From Deltaproteobacteria bacterium (lineage in GTDB: Bacteria; Myxococcota_A; UBA9160; SZUA-336): a DNA stretch of 64,000 bases. Of the stretch, positions 10,237 through 20,781 are shown in pieces. The stretch is taken from NCBI GenBank assembly GCA_029261895.1, contig JAJDAK010000074.1:38975-102974 (forward strand), in the 5' to 3' direction. The translations under genes and the position numbers were made by a program. Within the stretch, counting starts at the first letter, position 1. Every line of letters starts with the position of its first letter. The notes below the pieces were generated by a model, which did not search any database, was not told where the DNA came from, and worked only from the letters and a program-made list of their open reading frames with translations.

Positions 10237-10671
10237 TTGCGAGCACTCATATTGGCGATGATCATGACGCATTTTTGCGCCTGCCAAGGCGGATTTCTTC
10301 GAAACGTTCGAAGCGCGACCTATCCACCGAGCTTTCACTACATCACAAAGGAGGAGGTTCATACGACAATGGGACAGCTCGCTGTTGAAATTCAATCGCT
10401 TGACCAAGCAATGCAAAAGGTTCAATCAACGGATACCGACGATCGCGAGACTGTGATCGAAATTCTAAAGCGCTTAAAAACTCTCGCGCACGACCTAAAG
10501 ACAGGGACCCGATCCAATCATCCGCGCATCGACTTCTATGCACCGATCTTACAAAGCAATATTCAATCGGCGTTATCAGCGGTCGAGCTCAACCCGCCTA
10601 ACTACTATGAAGCGGGAGTTTTAGCCGGCTCGTGCACGATGTGCCACGAGGTTCGTCATATCGTAAGGTGA
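10237..10671 (+). CDS. Secreted/lipoprotein-like protein with a C-terminal CxxCH heme-binding motif
   Basis: Hydrophobic N-terminus with Cys; C-terminal GSCTMCHEVRHIVR. Confidence 0.55.
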   Translation: MRALILAMIMTHFCACQGGFLRNVRSATYPPSFHYITKEEVHTTMGQLAVEIQSLDQAMQKVQSTDTDDRETVIEILKRLKTLAHDLKTGTRSNHPRIDFYAPILQSNIQSALSAVELNPPNYYEAGVLAGSCTMCHEVRHIVR

Positions 10672-10740
10672 ACTTATCGCAGCCGGGATTGTCACGAGCC
10701 CATCTGAAATACGGGCGCATCTGGGCACCAGGCCGAATCA

Positions 10741-12918
10741 ATGGTCCCATTTCGAAAGGTTGAGTCAGCCATGCAAGTCACTTTTTCCGGTGCGCCCCTT
10801 TACACCTGTCCAATGCACCCCGAGGTCGAGCAAGCCGAGCCGGGAAGCTGTCCGATCTGTGGCATGGTTCTAGAACTAGCCGTTACAAGCTCGGCCTCGG
10901 CTGGCGAAACCGAAAACGCCGAGCTTCGCGATATGTCACGACGCTTTTGGCTTGCGGCATTCTTCACGCTACCGCTCATCATCGTGTCCATGGGGGACCT
11001 GCTTCCGGGACGCCCCATCTCGGGTCTCTTCTCCGCGCGCGCGCGTGTGCTGCTCGAACTCGCTTTGGCTACACCTGTATGTGTTTGGTCAGCATGGCCA
11101 TTCTACGTCCGCGCCGTGCTCTCCGTCGCGAACCGAAGTCTAAACATGTTCACGTTGATCGGCCTCGGCGTCAGTGTTGCTTACACCTACAGCCTAGCCG
11201 CCGCGCTCGCACCTGAGATCTTTCCCATTTCGTTTCGCGGTGAGGCGGGTGGAGTGGCTGTCTACTTCGAAGCCGCAGGTACCATCGTAACGTTGATCTT
11301 GCTGGGCCAAGTTTTGGAGCTGCGAGCTCGCTCACAAACGAACGCCGCCATCAAGCAGCTTCTCGGCATGGCCGCCAAGTCGGCACGCAGAATCCAGGAT
11401 GATGGAACCGAAGAGGACGTCCCATTGGATCATGTCCAAGTCGGTGATCATCTACGCGTCCGCCCCGGCGAGAAGGTTCCCGTCGACGGCATCGTTCTCG
11501 AGGGCACCAGCAGCGTGGACGAATCGATGGTGACTGGCGAGCCCATGCCCGTGCAAAAGGAATCCGGCGACCAAGTGGTGGGGGCGACCATCAACGGAAT
11601 CGGTGGCCTGGTGATGCGCGCCGAGAAGGTCGGTGCAGATACGCTCCTCTCACGGATCGTGACCATGGTTGCCGAGGCACAGCGCAGCCGCGCGCCCATC
11701 CAAAAGCTTACCGACATCGTCGCCGGGTACTTCGTTCCGGCCGTCCTTGCCATTGCTGTCATGACCTTCGTCGTCTGGTCCTGGGTCGGCCCGGAGCCAC
11801 GCATGGCTCACGCTCTCATCAATGCTGTGGCTGTATTGATCATCGCATGCCCGTGTGCACTCGGCCTCGCAACGCCAATGTCCATTATGGTTGCGACCGG
11901 AAAAGGTGCCACCATCGGTATTCTCTTCCGCAACGCCGAGGCAATCGAGATCATGCGCAAAGTCGACACGCTCGTCGTTGATAAAACCGGCACGCTGACA
12001 GAGGGCCGCCCCAAGCTGGTTTCCCTGGTTCCCGCTCATGGCCGGCACGACGACGAATTGCTGCTGCTCGCAGCGAGCCTCGAACGCGGCAGCGAGCATC
12101 CACTGGCCGCTGCCATCGTCAACGGTGCCGAAGAAAAGAACGTCGCACTTGCCGACGTTCAGAACTTTGCATCGATCACCGGGAAGGGTGTAAAGGGCCG
12201 CGTTCAGAATCGCGACGTCGCACTTGGCAACCGCGCATTGCTAAACGAGCTTGGTGTCGATCCCGGACCTCTTGCCGAACGCGCTGAAGCCCTACGCGCC
12301 GATGGCCAGACGGTCATGTTCGTCGTCGTGGATGGAGCACTTGCGGGACTCGTCGGTGTCGCAGACCCCATCAAGGAGAGCACGCCCGAGGCAATTAGAA
12401 ACCTGCACGCTGAGGGAATTCGTATCGTCATGCTAACCGGAGACAGCCGGACCACTGCTCACGCGGTCGCAGCGAAGCTCGGTATCGAAGACGTCATTGC
12501 GGAAATGCTTCCCGACCAGAAGGTAGAGATCGTGAAAGACCTGCAGACCGAAGGGCATATCGTCGCAATGGCGGGTGACGGAATAAACGACGCCCCTGCT
12601 TTGGCTCAGGCACAGGTTGGCATCGCGATGGGAACCGGAACAGACGTGGCCATGGAAAGCGCCGCCGTCACGTTGGTAAAAGGTGACTTGCGCGCAATTG
12701 CGCGCGCCCGTCGCCTCTCTCGAAGCACCATGGCGAATATTAAGCAGAATCTCTTCTTTGCTTTCATCTACAACGCTGCAGGTGTTCCGATCGCCGCGGG
12801 CGTCCTCTACCCGGTTTTCGGCCTGCTCCTGAGTCCGATCATCGCCGCCGCCGCCATGAGCGCGAGCTCGATCTCGGTCATTGGAAACGCCCTGCGTCTC
12901 CGAGGAGCCAAAGTGTGA
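10741..12918 (+). CDS. copA: Copper-translocating P-type ATPase with N-terminal heavy-metal-binding domain (start may be 10771)
   Basis: [82 protein letters not shown]. Confidence 0.93.
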   Translation: MVPFRKVESAMQVTFSGAPLYTCPMHPEVEQAEPGSCPICGMVLELAVTSSASAGETENAELRDMSRRFWLAAFFTLPLIIVSMGDLLPGRPISGLFSARARVLLELALATPVCVWSAWPFYVRAVLSVANRSLNMFTLIGLGVSVAYTYSLAAALAPEIFPISFRGEAGGVAVYFEAAGTIVTLILLGQVLELRARSQTNAAIKQLLGMAAKSARRIQDDGTEEDVPLDHVQVGDHLRVRPGEKVPVDGIVLEGTSSVDESMVTGEPMPVQKESGDQVVGATINGIGGLVMRAEKVGADTLLSRIVTMVAEAQRSRAPIQKLTDIVAGYFVPAVLAIAVMTFVVWSWVGPEPRMAHALINAVAVLIIACPCALGLATPMSIMVATGKGATIGILFRNAEAIEIMRKVDTLVVDKTGTLTEGRPKLVSLVPAHGRHDDELLLLAASLERGSEHPLAAAIVNGAEEKNVALADVQNFASITGKGVKGRVQNRDVALGNRALLNELGVDPGPLAERAEALRADGQTVMFVVVDGALAGLVGVADPIKESTPEAIRNLHAEGIRIVMLTGDSRTTAHAVAAKLGIEDVIAEMLPDQKVEIVKDLQTEGHIVAMAGDGINDAPALAQAQVGIAMGTGTDVAMESAAVTLVKGDLRAIARARRLSRSTMANIKQNLFFAFIYNAAGVPIAAGVLYPVFGLLLSPIIAAAAMSASSISVIGNALRLRGAKV

Positions 12919-13622
12919 GAGAGAAATCAGAGAATCCGTTAGAGGGAATCGGTTGGGCTACAGTTCCTTCCGATGACCGCGCACGGATCGAGCGTATCGA
13001 CACCGAGCTCGAATGTGGCTTTGCGGCACTTCGAGATGTAGAACCGGCGGTATCGTTTTTCGGGTCCGCGCGTTCTGCAGAATCTTCCCCGGAATATGCG
13101 CTCGCCCAGACCGTCGCTCGTGCTGTCTCCGCTGCGGGCTTCAACGTAATTACAGGCGGCGGCCCGGGCGTGATGGAAGCTGCGAATCGCGGTTGCCGTG
13201 AAGCCGGAGGCATCTCCATCGGCCTGAACATCGAACTTCCTTCCGAACAGCATACGAACCCCTACGTCGATGTCTCCTGTGATTTCCGATACTTCTTCGT
13301 GCGCAAGCTCATGTTCGTAAAGTACTCGTGCGCGTTCCTGATCTTTCCCGGCGGTTTTGGGACAGTAAACGAGACCTTCGAGGCACTAACACTCATACAA
13401 ACACACAAGATCCCTCATTTCCCCGTGCTTCTGTTTGGTGGTGATTTCTGGCGTGGCCTCGACGACCAACTAAATGAGCTCGCGGTTCGCGGTATGATCA
13501 CCGCCGAGGACCGGGGCCAGATCCTCCACGTATACGACGCTGCCATGGCGGTCTCGATTCTCCGCAATTGTCACGAGGGGCTCTGCGCAGACCTCCACAA
13601 ACCGCCATTACAAAGACGATAA
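12915..13622 (+). CDS. LOG family (TIGR00730-type) nucleotide phosphoribohydrolase
   Basis: [19 protein letters not shown] and [22 protein letters not shown]; start overlaps the copA stop by 4 bp (GTGA). Confidence 0.9.
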   Translation: MREKSENPLEGIGWATVPSDDRARIERIDTELECGFAALRDVEPAVSFFGSARSAESSPEYALAQTVARAVSAAGFNVITGGGPGVMEAANRGCREAGGISIGLNIELPSEQHTNPYVDVSCDFRYFFVRKLMFVKYSCAFLIFPGGFGTVNETFEALTLIQTHKIPHFPVLLFGGDFWRGLDDQLNELAVRGMITAEDRGQILHVYDAAMAVSILRNCHEGLCADLHKPPLQRR

Positions 13623-13632
13623 ATCATACGGC

Positions 13633-14478
13633 TCACGCGTTTACGTACTGATCGGGTGCTTCCACAAAACGTTCTTTGCAGCGGGCTGAGCAAAAGACGT
13701 ATTTTGAATCGCTGCGTTCCCACGTATGCACGGCTGTCCACTCGTCGATGCGCATACCACACACCGGGTCTCTTACCCACGAGTGGTCCTCTGATTTTCG
13801 ATCTCGAAGCTTACCGTCCTCGAGCCAGAGAATACGGTCGGCGATCTCTTCTACGCGTGGATCATGCGTCACGAGCACCACGGAACGGTTCTCGTCCCTC
13901 GTAATATCGAAGAGAATCATCATCACTTCCTGTCCCGTTCGGGAATCCAGATTACCGGTTGGCTCATCCGCCAGGATCAAGGGTGGCTCGTTGATCAGCG
14001 CACGAGCAATTGCAACTCGCTGCTTCTCACCACCCGAAAGCGTCTTTGGAAGCGAGTCCCGTCGCTCCCTCAGGTTCAGACGCTCGATCAACTCTCGCGC
14101 CCGTGGCCGTGCGGCGGCGATTCCTCCCGGTATCAACTGTGCGGGGAAGAGAATATTCTCCTCTACTGTCAGCGCCTCCATAAGATTGAACGATTGGAAG
14201 ACGAAGCCGACCAAGCGTGCGCGCACATCCGGAAGCTCGGCCTCCTTCATCACCGTAATCTCCGTCCCGGCAACTTCGATTCGGCCTTGGGTTGGACGCA
14301 AGAGACCCCCCAACATCGAGAGCAGTGTCGTCTTACCCGAGCCCGATGGCCCCATGATCAGCACCAGCTCGCCGTAACCGATTTTGAGAGACACGCCGTC
14401 CACGGCGCGCACCTGCGTGTGGCCAGTCCCGAAGTGTTTCGATACGCCATCGGCTCGGATCAGCTTCGAACTTGCCAT
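13633..14478 (-). CDS. ABC transporter ATPase (LolD/MacB-like) with C-terminal YHS metal-binding domain
   Basis: Walker A GPSGSGKTT, LSGGEKQRVAIARAL signature, then C-terminal VRDPVCGMRIDEWTAVHTWERSDSKYVFCSARCKERFVEAPDQYV. Confidence 0.88.
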   Translation of the reverse strand: MASSKLIRADGVSKHFGTGHTQVRAVDGVSLKIGYGELVLIMGPSGSGKTTLLSMLGGLLRPTQGRIEVAGTEITVMKEAELPDVRARLVGFVFQSFNLMEALTVEENILFPAQLIPGGIAAARPRARELIERLNLRERRDSLPKTLSGGEKQRVAIARALINEPPLILADEPTGNLDSRTGQEVMMILFDITRDENRSVVLVTHDPRVEEIADRILWLEDGKLRDRKSEDHSWVRDPVCGMRIDEWTAVHTWERSDSKYVFCSARCKERFVEAPDQYVNA

Positions 14479-14481
14479 CGT

Positions 14482-15591
14482 CTATCCTTGGAATGCGGTT
14501 AACGGATCTACCTGATTCACCATATATGCCGGCACCATCGCCGCGATGACCGCCACCACGAGTGCAACCGCGCCCATGCGCAGCAGGGAGCCTGTAGATA
14601 CCAGAAGCGTAACTTCGGGAACGAAGAGCGAGATCATCGGCGCTACACCTAAGGCAAGTGCCAACGCCACCGCGTACCCCGCCGTGGTGATGAGGACGGT
14701 CTGAAGCACCACACTGAAGTAGATCGATCGATTCGTCACGCCGAGCGCTTTAGCGATCGCTAGCTCACGTCGGCGTCGGGACACCTGCACCAATGCCGTA
14801 AACGCGATGATAGCAACCGCCAAGGCAGAGCCAATTACGCGCATGAAAGCGACTACGTCGACACCCATTCTCATAGCCATGTTGAAATCGTTCCTGACGA
14901 ATTCTGGGTGGGGAAGTGCCGACACCTTCTCCACTTCTGCTTCGATTCTTCTGGCCATCGCCGCCGCATCGCTCCCCGGTTCGAGATCCACGAGCCCGTA
15001 ACTTACGGTGCCGCCCGCCGATAGAATATTCACAAGGTCTCCGAACGAGACGAAGGCTACCGAATTCGCCATGGAGAACGTGCCGAGCGAAAGGCCGACC
15101 ACAGTGAACTTCTTATCTGCAACGGAGACGCTGCTGCCGAGCCCAGCTCCCGACGACTCGGCGAAAAGCGCGGGGATAACGATCTCGCCGGGGCCGGGAG
15201 ACGCCGAGCCAGATTTCATCGCCCACGGCCCGGCTCGCTTATCGCCTTCCACTAATCCCACAACATAGGTGAACCAATCCCGATCCCCGGCCCGCACCAT
15301 CGTGTTCACGTAGAGGATCGATGTGACTTTCTCCACGCCATCCATTTCCACCACCGCATCCAGCTTCCAGTCCCAGACGAAGGAGCTCGCCATGTGCATA
15401 TTCGAGACGCCATGCTGCATCACCCAGATATCAGGTTCCATGTGCTCGATGTAAGCCACGATCTGCTTCGATTCACCCAGGAACACCGCCTCGAGGAACA
15501 GCACAAACAGGAAGGCCCCAGCCACCCCACCCGCACTGGCGAGCGTGCTAGCGATCTGGGTTCCGAGCGATTTGAGAGTCCATCGCATCAC
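14482..15591 (-). CDS. FtsX/MacB-type ABC transporter permease
   Basis: Long N-terminal periplasmic region, C-terminal TMs; RRRRELAIAKALGVTNRSIY; AAMVPAYMVNQVDPLTAFQG. Confidence 0.88.
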   Translation of the reverse strand: MMRWTLKSLGTQIASTLASAGGVAGAFLFVLFLEAVFLGESKQIVAYIEHMEPDIWVMQHGVSNMHMASSFVWDWKLDAVVEMDGVEKVTSILYVNTMVRAGDRDWFTYVVGLVEGDKRAGPWAMKSGSASPGPGEIVIPALFAESSGAGLGSSVSVADKKFTVVGLSLGTFSMANSVAFVSFGDLVNILSAGGTVSYGLVDLEPGSDAAAMARRIEAEVEKVSALPHPEFVRNDFNMAMRMGVDVVAFMRVIGSALAVAIIAFTALVQVSRRRRELAIAKALGVTNRSIYFSVVLQTVLITTAGYAVALALALGVAPMISLFVPEVTLLVSTGSLLRMGAVALVVAVIAAMVPAYMVNQVDPLTAFQG

Positions 15592-15595
15592 GGCC

Positions 15596-16729
15596 CTATC
15601 CTCCCTTGAACGCGATCATCGGGTCAGCACTCGCGACCAGACGAAGCGGGATGAGACCGCCAAGAACCGAGAACACCATACAGGCGACCAGCGTTCGAAC
15701 CAGCCCTGACGGATCGAGGATCGGCACTCGGTAAAGCGGGACGATCCATTCGATGCATGCGGCCGTACCCCACGCGATGAATACGCCAAGAGGGAATGCC
15801 ACGAGTAGAAGAATCAGCGTCTGCAGAATGATGCTCGACACCAATTGCGAAAGCCTCAGGCCCAGCGCCTTGAGCACTCCGAAATCCCGCAACCTCCCAT
15901 GAACCTCGGCATATACGATAAGCCCCACCACGAGAAACCCGACGACATACGCCAACCCGATCAGTAGACCGAGTACGGGCCCGAAAAGATTACTGCCCAT
16001 CTGTTCGTCGTTATACGCGAGCTGTTGGGGCGTCCATACGTCGACATCACTAACGTTCGTCTCGATCGATACCTTAACTGCGTTCGGGCCGGCACCCGGA
16101 TCAAGCTCCACCAACAGAAAACTCACGAGCGGAAACGTGCTCAAATCCGGTGCGATTTCCGATTGGAAAATAAACTCTAGCATCCCGTCATAACTGATGA
16201 AGATGAAGGGCATAAAGAACGCGGATGTCTTGTCTGAGATTCCGGAGACCCGAAACTCAAACTCAGAGAGGATGAGAGGATCGCCCACGGAAATTCCGAA
16301 CGACTCCGCCAGCGCACGGTCGATAACCGCCTCGCGGTCGGCGTGCGGAAGCCTGCCTCGCCGAAGCTTTTTGGGTCCACCCCGGTCTTGGTACACAAGC
16401 ACGTAGATGGGCACTTGCTTTCCGGCCTGCTCGTAGATAACGGGGAAGGCTGTGACTGGATGTGCCTGTCTTACCCCTTTGACCGCCTCGACCTCGGCCC
16501 GAGCGAGTTGTCGTAGCGAGGAACGGACAGCGACAAAATTTGCTACCCCCGCCTGTACGACAAACAGATCCGCCCGACGGCCGAGCACCATCTCCCGGGA
16601 CTGGAGATACAACCCCTGTTCGAAACCCCGGAGTATCAACACGACACCGATCACGGCCCCGATGACCAACAGCATCAGGAGCGTACGCCCGCGATCAAGC
16701 TGTAATTGTCGGAGAGCCAGCCGAAGCAT
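15596..16729 (-). CDS. FtsX/DevC-type ABC transporter permease
   Basis: LRDFGVLKALGLRLSQLVSSIILQTL; ends GLIPLRLVASADPMIAFKGG. Confidence 0.88.
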   Translation of the reverse strand: MLRLALRQLQLDRGRTLLMLLVIGAVIGVVLILRGFEQGLYLQSREMVLGRRADLFVVQAGVANFVAVRSSLRQLARAEVEAVKGVRQAHPVTAFPVIYEQAGKQVPIYVLVYQDRGGPKKLRRGRLPHADREAVIDRALAESFGISVGDPLILSEFEFRVSGISDKTSAFFMPFIFISYDGMLEFIFQSEIAPDLSTFPLVSFLLVELDPGAGPNAVKVSIETNVSDVDVWTPQQLAYNDEQMGSNLFGPVLGLLIGLAYVVGFLVVGLIVYAEVHGRLRDFGVLKALGLRLSQLVSSIILQTLILLLVAFPLGVFIAWGTAACIEWIVPLYRVPILDPSGLVRTLVACMVFSVLGGLIPLRLVASADPMIAFKGG

Positions 16730-16869
16730 CCCGGAACCTCAGGGGTAACCTACAAAGGCGGTGCCGAACCTGCACCCAACCCCGCTTGTACATACTACCC
16801 ATATTCACGAAGACGGAGAAGGTGATGAACACAGCCACAATCACTCGTACGCAACATACTCGGGGATTT

Positions 16870-17373
16870 CTATTCCTCCGCCCCACCGACTTTACTTCCG
16901 CAGCCCAGCATCTCAGTGCCATAGTAGGGGTTGGCGACCTCGGTTCCTTGCTGCACCCAGCCCGCCTTCGCCATCGGGCAGTACATCACACTCTTGCCAG
17001 CGGGCTTCGCCATGCTGACCCAGATAGAAACTGGTTTGGAAAGTTCCTTGAACGCCGAACGTGTCGAATCGATGTCCCCCGCCGCTTTCAATTTCGCGCA
17101 TGCCGCGGTCAGCTTCTGAGGAATTTCTTTGTAGTGATCTACGTGAGCCTCCGGCGCACTTTTCGGATCGAGCTTTTCTGCAGCCATCGCCATCGCCTCC
17201 GCCCCTGCTTCAACCCCATCGATGCGATCCGCCGCTAACGCTTTCTGAATCTTCAGATACTCCGCCACAATCGGTACCATTGCCGCATCGAACTCCGACT
17301 CGGCGTGCACTCCGTTCGTAAACAGCACCATAGATACAACTGCGACTCCCAATCCTCGTAATAGCTTTGTCAT
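16870..17373 (-). CDS. DUF3347-type periplasmic protein
   Basis: Signal peptide; RSAFKELSKPVSIWV...VMYCPMAKAGWVQQGTEVANPYYGTEMLGCG, typical of DUF3347 (CusB-associated). Confidence 0.82.
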   Translation of the reverse strand: MTKLLRGLGVAVVSMVLFTNGVHAESEFDAAMVPIVAEYLKIQKALAADRIDGVEAGAEAMAMAAEKLDPKSAPEAHVDHYKEIPQKLTAACAKLKAAGDIDSTRSAFKELSKPVSIWVSMAKPAGKSVMYCPMAKAGWVQQGTEVANPYYGTEMLGCGSKVGGAEE

Positions 17374-17376
17374 TTT

Positions 17377-20300
17377 CTAGCTCCTTTCATGCGCTTCGCG
17401 TCTTCGCAGGGCGAAGCCTTTCCATAGAAAATAGATTGCGGGAAGAACGACTAACGTGAGCACGGACGCCGACATCACGCCACCCACCATCGGTGCAGCA
17501 ATGCGTTTCATCACGCGCGTTCCGGTCTCAGTTCCAAGCATAATCGGCAGGAGTCCGATCAATGTGGTGCTCTGGGTCATCAGCAGTGGCCGAACACGTT
17601 CAGCCGATCCCTCGATGATCGCTTGTTTCAGATCTTCTAGCCGATTTAATCGTCCTTCCTCAGCAAAGCGTCGACAAGCTTGATCGAGATACACAAGCAT
17701 GACAACACCCGTCTCGGCAGTTAGGCCAAGCAGCGCAATGAAACCAACGCCAGCCGCAACACTGAGGTTGTAGTCGGAGAGATACAAAAGCCACACGCCG
17801 CCAATCGGTGCAAAAAGGACTGTTGAGGTCATCACGATCCCCATCTCGCCGACCTGTCGAAAGTGCGCGTAAAGCAGAATCATGATCACAACAAGCGTGA
17901 GTGGCACAACCATTCGCAGGCGCTTGTTTGCCCGCTCCATGTACTCAAACTGACCCGACCAGACGATGGATACTCCGGGAGGGAAGCGAACCTCGCGATC
18001 AACAGCTTCGCGAGCGTGCCGTACATAGCCGCCGATATCGCTAGAGGTGAGATCCACAAAGATCCACGCCGTACGACGCGCGTTCTCGCTCTTGATCGCG
18101 GGCGGGCCCTTCATGACCTGAACATCCGCCACCTGTGCGAGCGGCACGGTATGCCCCATCGGCGTAGGTATGGCGACACTCCGCAGCGTTGGCAGGTCAT
18201 GTCGAAGCTCACGGGGGAAACGCAGGTTGATGGGATAGCGTTCCAGGCCTTCGACGGTCTCGGCGATATTCGCTCCGCCGATGGCTGATCGCACTACATC
18301 TTGAATGTCGGCAACGTTTAACCCATAGCGTGCCGCATCTTCACGACGAACGCGGATGTCGATGTAGTTGCCACCGACCACTCGCTCCGAATAAACCGAA
18401 GCGGTACCAGGGAGCCCATTCAAAACACCCTCGATCTCTGTGCCCACACGAGATAGCGTTTCAAGATCGTCGCCGAGCAGCTTTATCCCGATCGGCGTCT
18501 TAATCCCCGTCGCCAACATATCGATCCGCGTCTTAATCGGCATCGTCCACGCATTTGTGACGCCGGGAAGCTGGACCATGGCATCCAGCTCGCGGATGAT
18601 GTCTTCGATCACTTTCCCTCCTGGCCAATCATCTTGGGGCGTCAGAATGACCGTGGTCTCGATCATCGTGAGTGGAGCCGCATCGGTAGCCGTGTCGGCA
18701 CGGCCGATCTTGCCTAATACATGTTCCACTTGCGGATGCTGCGCAATCAGCCGGTCTGTCTGTTGGAGCAGCTCGCGCGCTTTCGTAATCGAGATACCCG
18801 GCGGGGTTGTGGGCATGTACAAGAGATCGCCTTCGTTGAGCGGCGGCATAAACTCACTTCCGAGCTGGCTATAGGGCCAGGCCGTGGCCAGCACAAGTGC
18901 GAGTGCGACACCAACCGTGGCGACAGGAAACTGCAGCGCACGCCGAATGATCGGTCGGTATCCGCGGATGAAGAAGCGCGACACCGGATTGGATTCTTCG
19001 CTGCGAATCTTCCCTTTGACGAAGTAGAACATCAGCACGGGAATGACGGTGATGGCGAGCAATGCTGACGCTGCCATTGCGAACGTCTTCGTATAGGCGA
19101 GTGGCGAGAACAGTCGGCCTTCTTGCTGCTCCAGCGCGAACACGGGAACGAACGAGACGGTGACGATCAAGAGCGAAAAGAATAGTGCAGGGCCCACCTC
19201 GCGTGCAGACTCAATCACCAGATCGATTTGATTCTTCTCGGGATCACGTTCTTTATGCTTGTGCAGGTTCTCGACCATCACCACCGAGGCATCCACCATC
19301 ACGCCGATCGCGATCGCGATACCCCCAAGACTCATGATGTTGGCGTTGAGGCCCAACCAGCGCATTCCGATAAACGACACAAGAACGCCCAATGGCAGTG
19401 TAAGGATCGCGACGAACGCAGAGCGTACATGCAAGAGGAAGAGCATGCAGATCGCAGCGACAACAAGCATCTCTTCGATGAGTTTCCCGCGAAGCGTGCC
19501 AATCGCGTTTCGAATCAACGTTGAGCGATCGTACGAAACGTGCACCTCCACACCTTCGGGCAATCCCTTCTTGAGCTCCGAGAGCCTTTCTTTGACGCGG
19601 TCGATGACTTCGAGGGCATTGCCTCCGAAACGCATTAGCACGATTCCGCTTACGACTTCGCCCTCGCCGTTCATATCGACGAGGCCGCGACGCATTTCAG
19701 GTCCGATCTGCAGGCGTGCGACCTGCCGAAGCAGCACGGGCGCGTGACGCTCCGCGTCTACAGCGACCGGAATCGTCGCCAGATCAGCGAGTGACTCAAT
19801 GTAGCCGCGACTTCGGACCATGAACTCGGTCTCGGCCATTTCAATGACGCGTCCCCCAGCCTCGACGTTCGCACGCTGAATAGCGCGCCGAACCTGCGCT
19901 AGCGTCACGCCGAGTGCGCGGAGTTTTTCCGGGTCCACCTCAACCTGGTACTGGCGTACAAATCCTCCGACCGAAGCGACCTCTGAAACACCGGGCAGAC
20001 TCATCAGATCGTAGCGGAGGTACCAGTCCTGCAGTGAGCGCAGTTCCGCTAGATCTATGCCGCGAAAATTCGCGGCGCGCCCAAGCTCGTTGCGTGAGAT
20101 ACGGCGATCACCGTCGCGGTCAAAGGCGTCGACTATAAAACGGAGACTCTCTTTGCGAAACTTCTCCGGAGTGCCTGCCATGGGGCTCTTATCGACGGTA
20201 AACAACTCTTTGAGCTGGGTGTCGGCATACACCGCGACATCTTTGTCGCTCGCGGCCTCGGGTTTGGGCAGCTCAAGATCTTCGACCTCACCCGAAGCGT

Positions 20301-20781
20301 CCGAATCCAGCGCATCGCGCAAGACGCGTGAGCGCGGACTGAAATCGGTCAACGTGTACTCATAGACCCAACCCACGCCCGTCGCATCCGGACCCAGTTG
20401 CGGTACGGCACCCGAAGGCAGGCGGCCTTGCACGAAATTTAAATACTCAAGGACTCTCGAACGCGCCCAGTAGAGATCTGTACCGTCTTCGAAAATGACG
20501 TACACCATCGAGAACCCGAAGAACGAGTAACCGCGAACATCCTTTGCGAACGGCACCGATAACATCGCAGTCGATAACGGATAGGTCACTTGATCTTCGA
20601 CCACCTGTGGCGCTTGACCCGGATAGTCGGTGAAGACGATGACCTGCACGTCCGACAGATCTGGAATGGCATCGACGGGCGATGTCACCATCGACCACCA
20701 ACCGATGACTCCAATCAGCAAAGCCATGAGCAACACGAAAAAGCGGTTTCGCACGCTCCACTCGATGACCCCCGCGATCAT
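17377..20781 (-). CDS. cusA: CusA/CzcA-family heavy-metal efflux RND permease with internal EF-hand pair insertion
   Basis: [73 protein letters not shown]; about 95-aa insert holding [12 protein letters not shown] and [12 protein letters not shown]. Confidence 0.95.
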   Translation of the reverse strand: MIAGVIEWSVRNRFFVLLMALLIGVIGWWSMVTSPVDAIPDLSDVQVIVFTDYPGQAPQVVEDQVTYPLSTAMLSVPFAKDVRGYSFFGFSMVYVIFEDGTDLYWARSRVLEYLNFVQGRLPSGAVPQLGPDATGVGWVYEYTLTDFSPRSRVLRDALDSDASGEVEDLELPKPEAASDKDVAVYADTQLKELFTVDKSPMAGTPEKFRKESLRFIVDAFDRDGDRRISRNELGRAANFRGIDLAELRSLQDWYLRYDLMSLPGVSEVASVGGFVRQYQVEVDPEKLRALGVTLAQVRRAIQRANVEAGGRVIEMAETEFMVRSRGYIESLADLATIPVAVDAERHAPVLLRQVARLQIGPEMRRGLVDMNGEGEVVSGIVLMRFGGNALEVIDRVKERLSELKKGLPEGVEVHVSYDRSTLIRNAIGTLRGKLIEEMLVVAAICMLFLLHVRSAFVAILTLPLGVLVSFIGMRWLGLNANIMSLGGIAIAIGVMVDASVVMVENLHKHKERDPEKNQIDLVIESAREVGPALFFSLLIVTVSFVPVFALEQQEGRLFSPLAYTKTFAMAASALLAITVIPVLMFYFVKGKIRSEESNPVSRFFIRGYRPIIRRALQFPVATVGVALALVLATAWPYSQLGSEFMPPLNEGDLLYMPTTPPGISITKARELLQQTDRLIAQHPQVEHVLGKIGRADTATDAAPLTMIETTVILTPQDDWPGGKVIEDIIRELDAMVQLPGVTNAWTMPIKTRIDMLATGIKTPIGIKLLGDDLETLSRVGTEIEGVLNGLPGTASVYSERVVGGNYIDIRVRREDAARYGLNVADIQDVVRSAIGGANIAETVEGLERYPINLRFPRELRHDLPTLRSVAIPTPMGHTVPLAQVADVQVMKGPPAIKSENARRTAWIFVDLTSSDIGGYVRHAREAVDREVRFPPGVSIVWSGQFEYMERANKRLRMVVPLTLVVIMILLYAHFRQVGEMGIVMTSTVLFAPIGGVWLLYLSDYNLSVAAGVGFIALLGLTAETGVVMLVYLDQACRRFAEEGRLNRLEDLKQAIIEGSAERVRPLLMTQSTTLIGLLPIMLGTETGTRVMKRIAAPMVGGVMSASVLTLVVLPAIYFLWKGFALRRREAHERS

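Noticed and set aside
16730-16869. TACCCAT-like sequence in the gap upstream of the FtsX genes considered as a second CsoR site
   Set aside because: No matching GGGTA half-site at the expected spacing.
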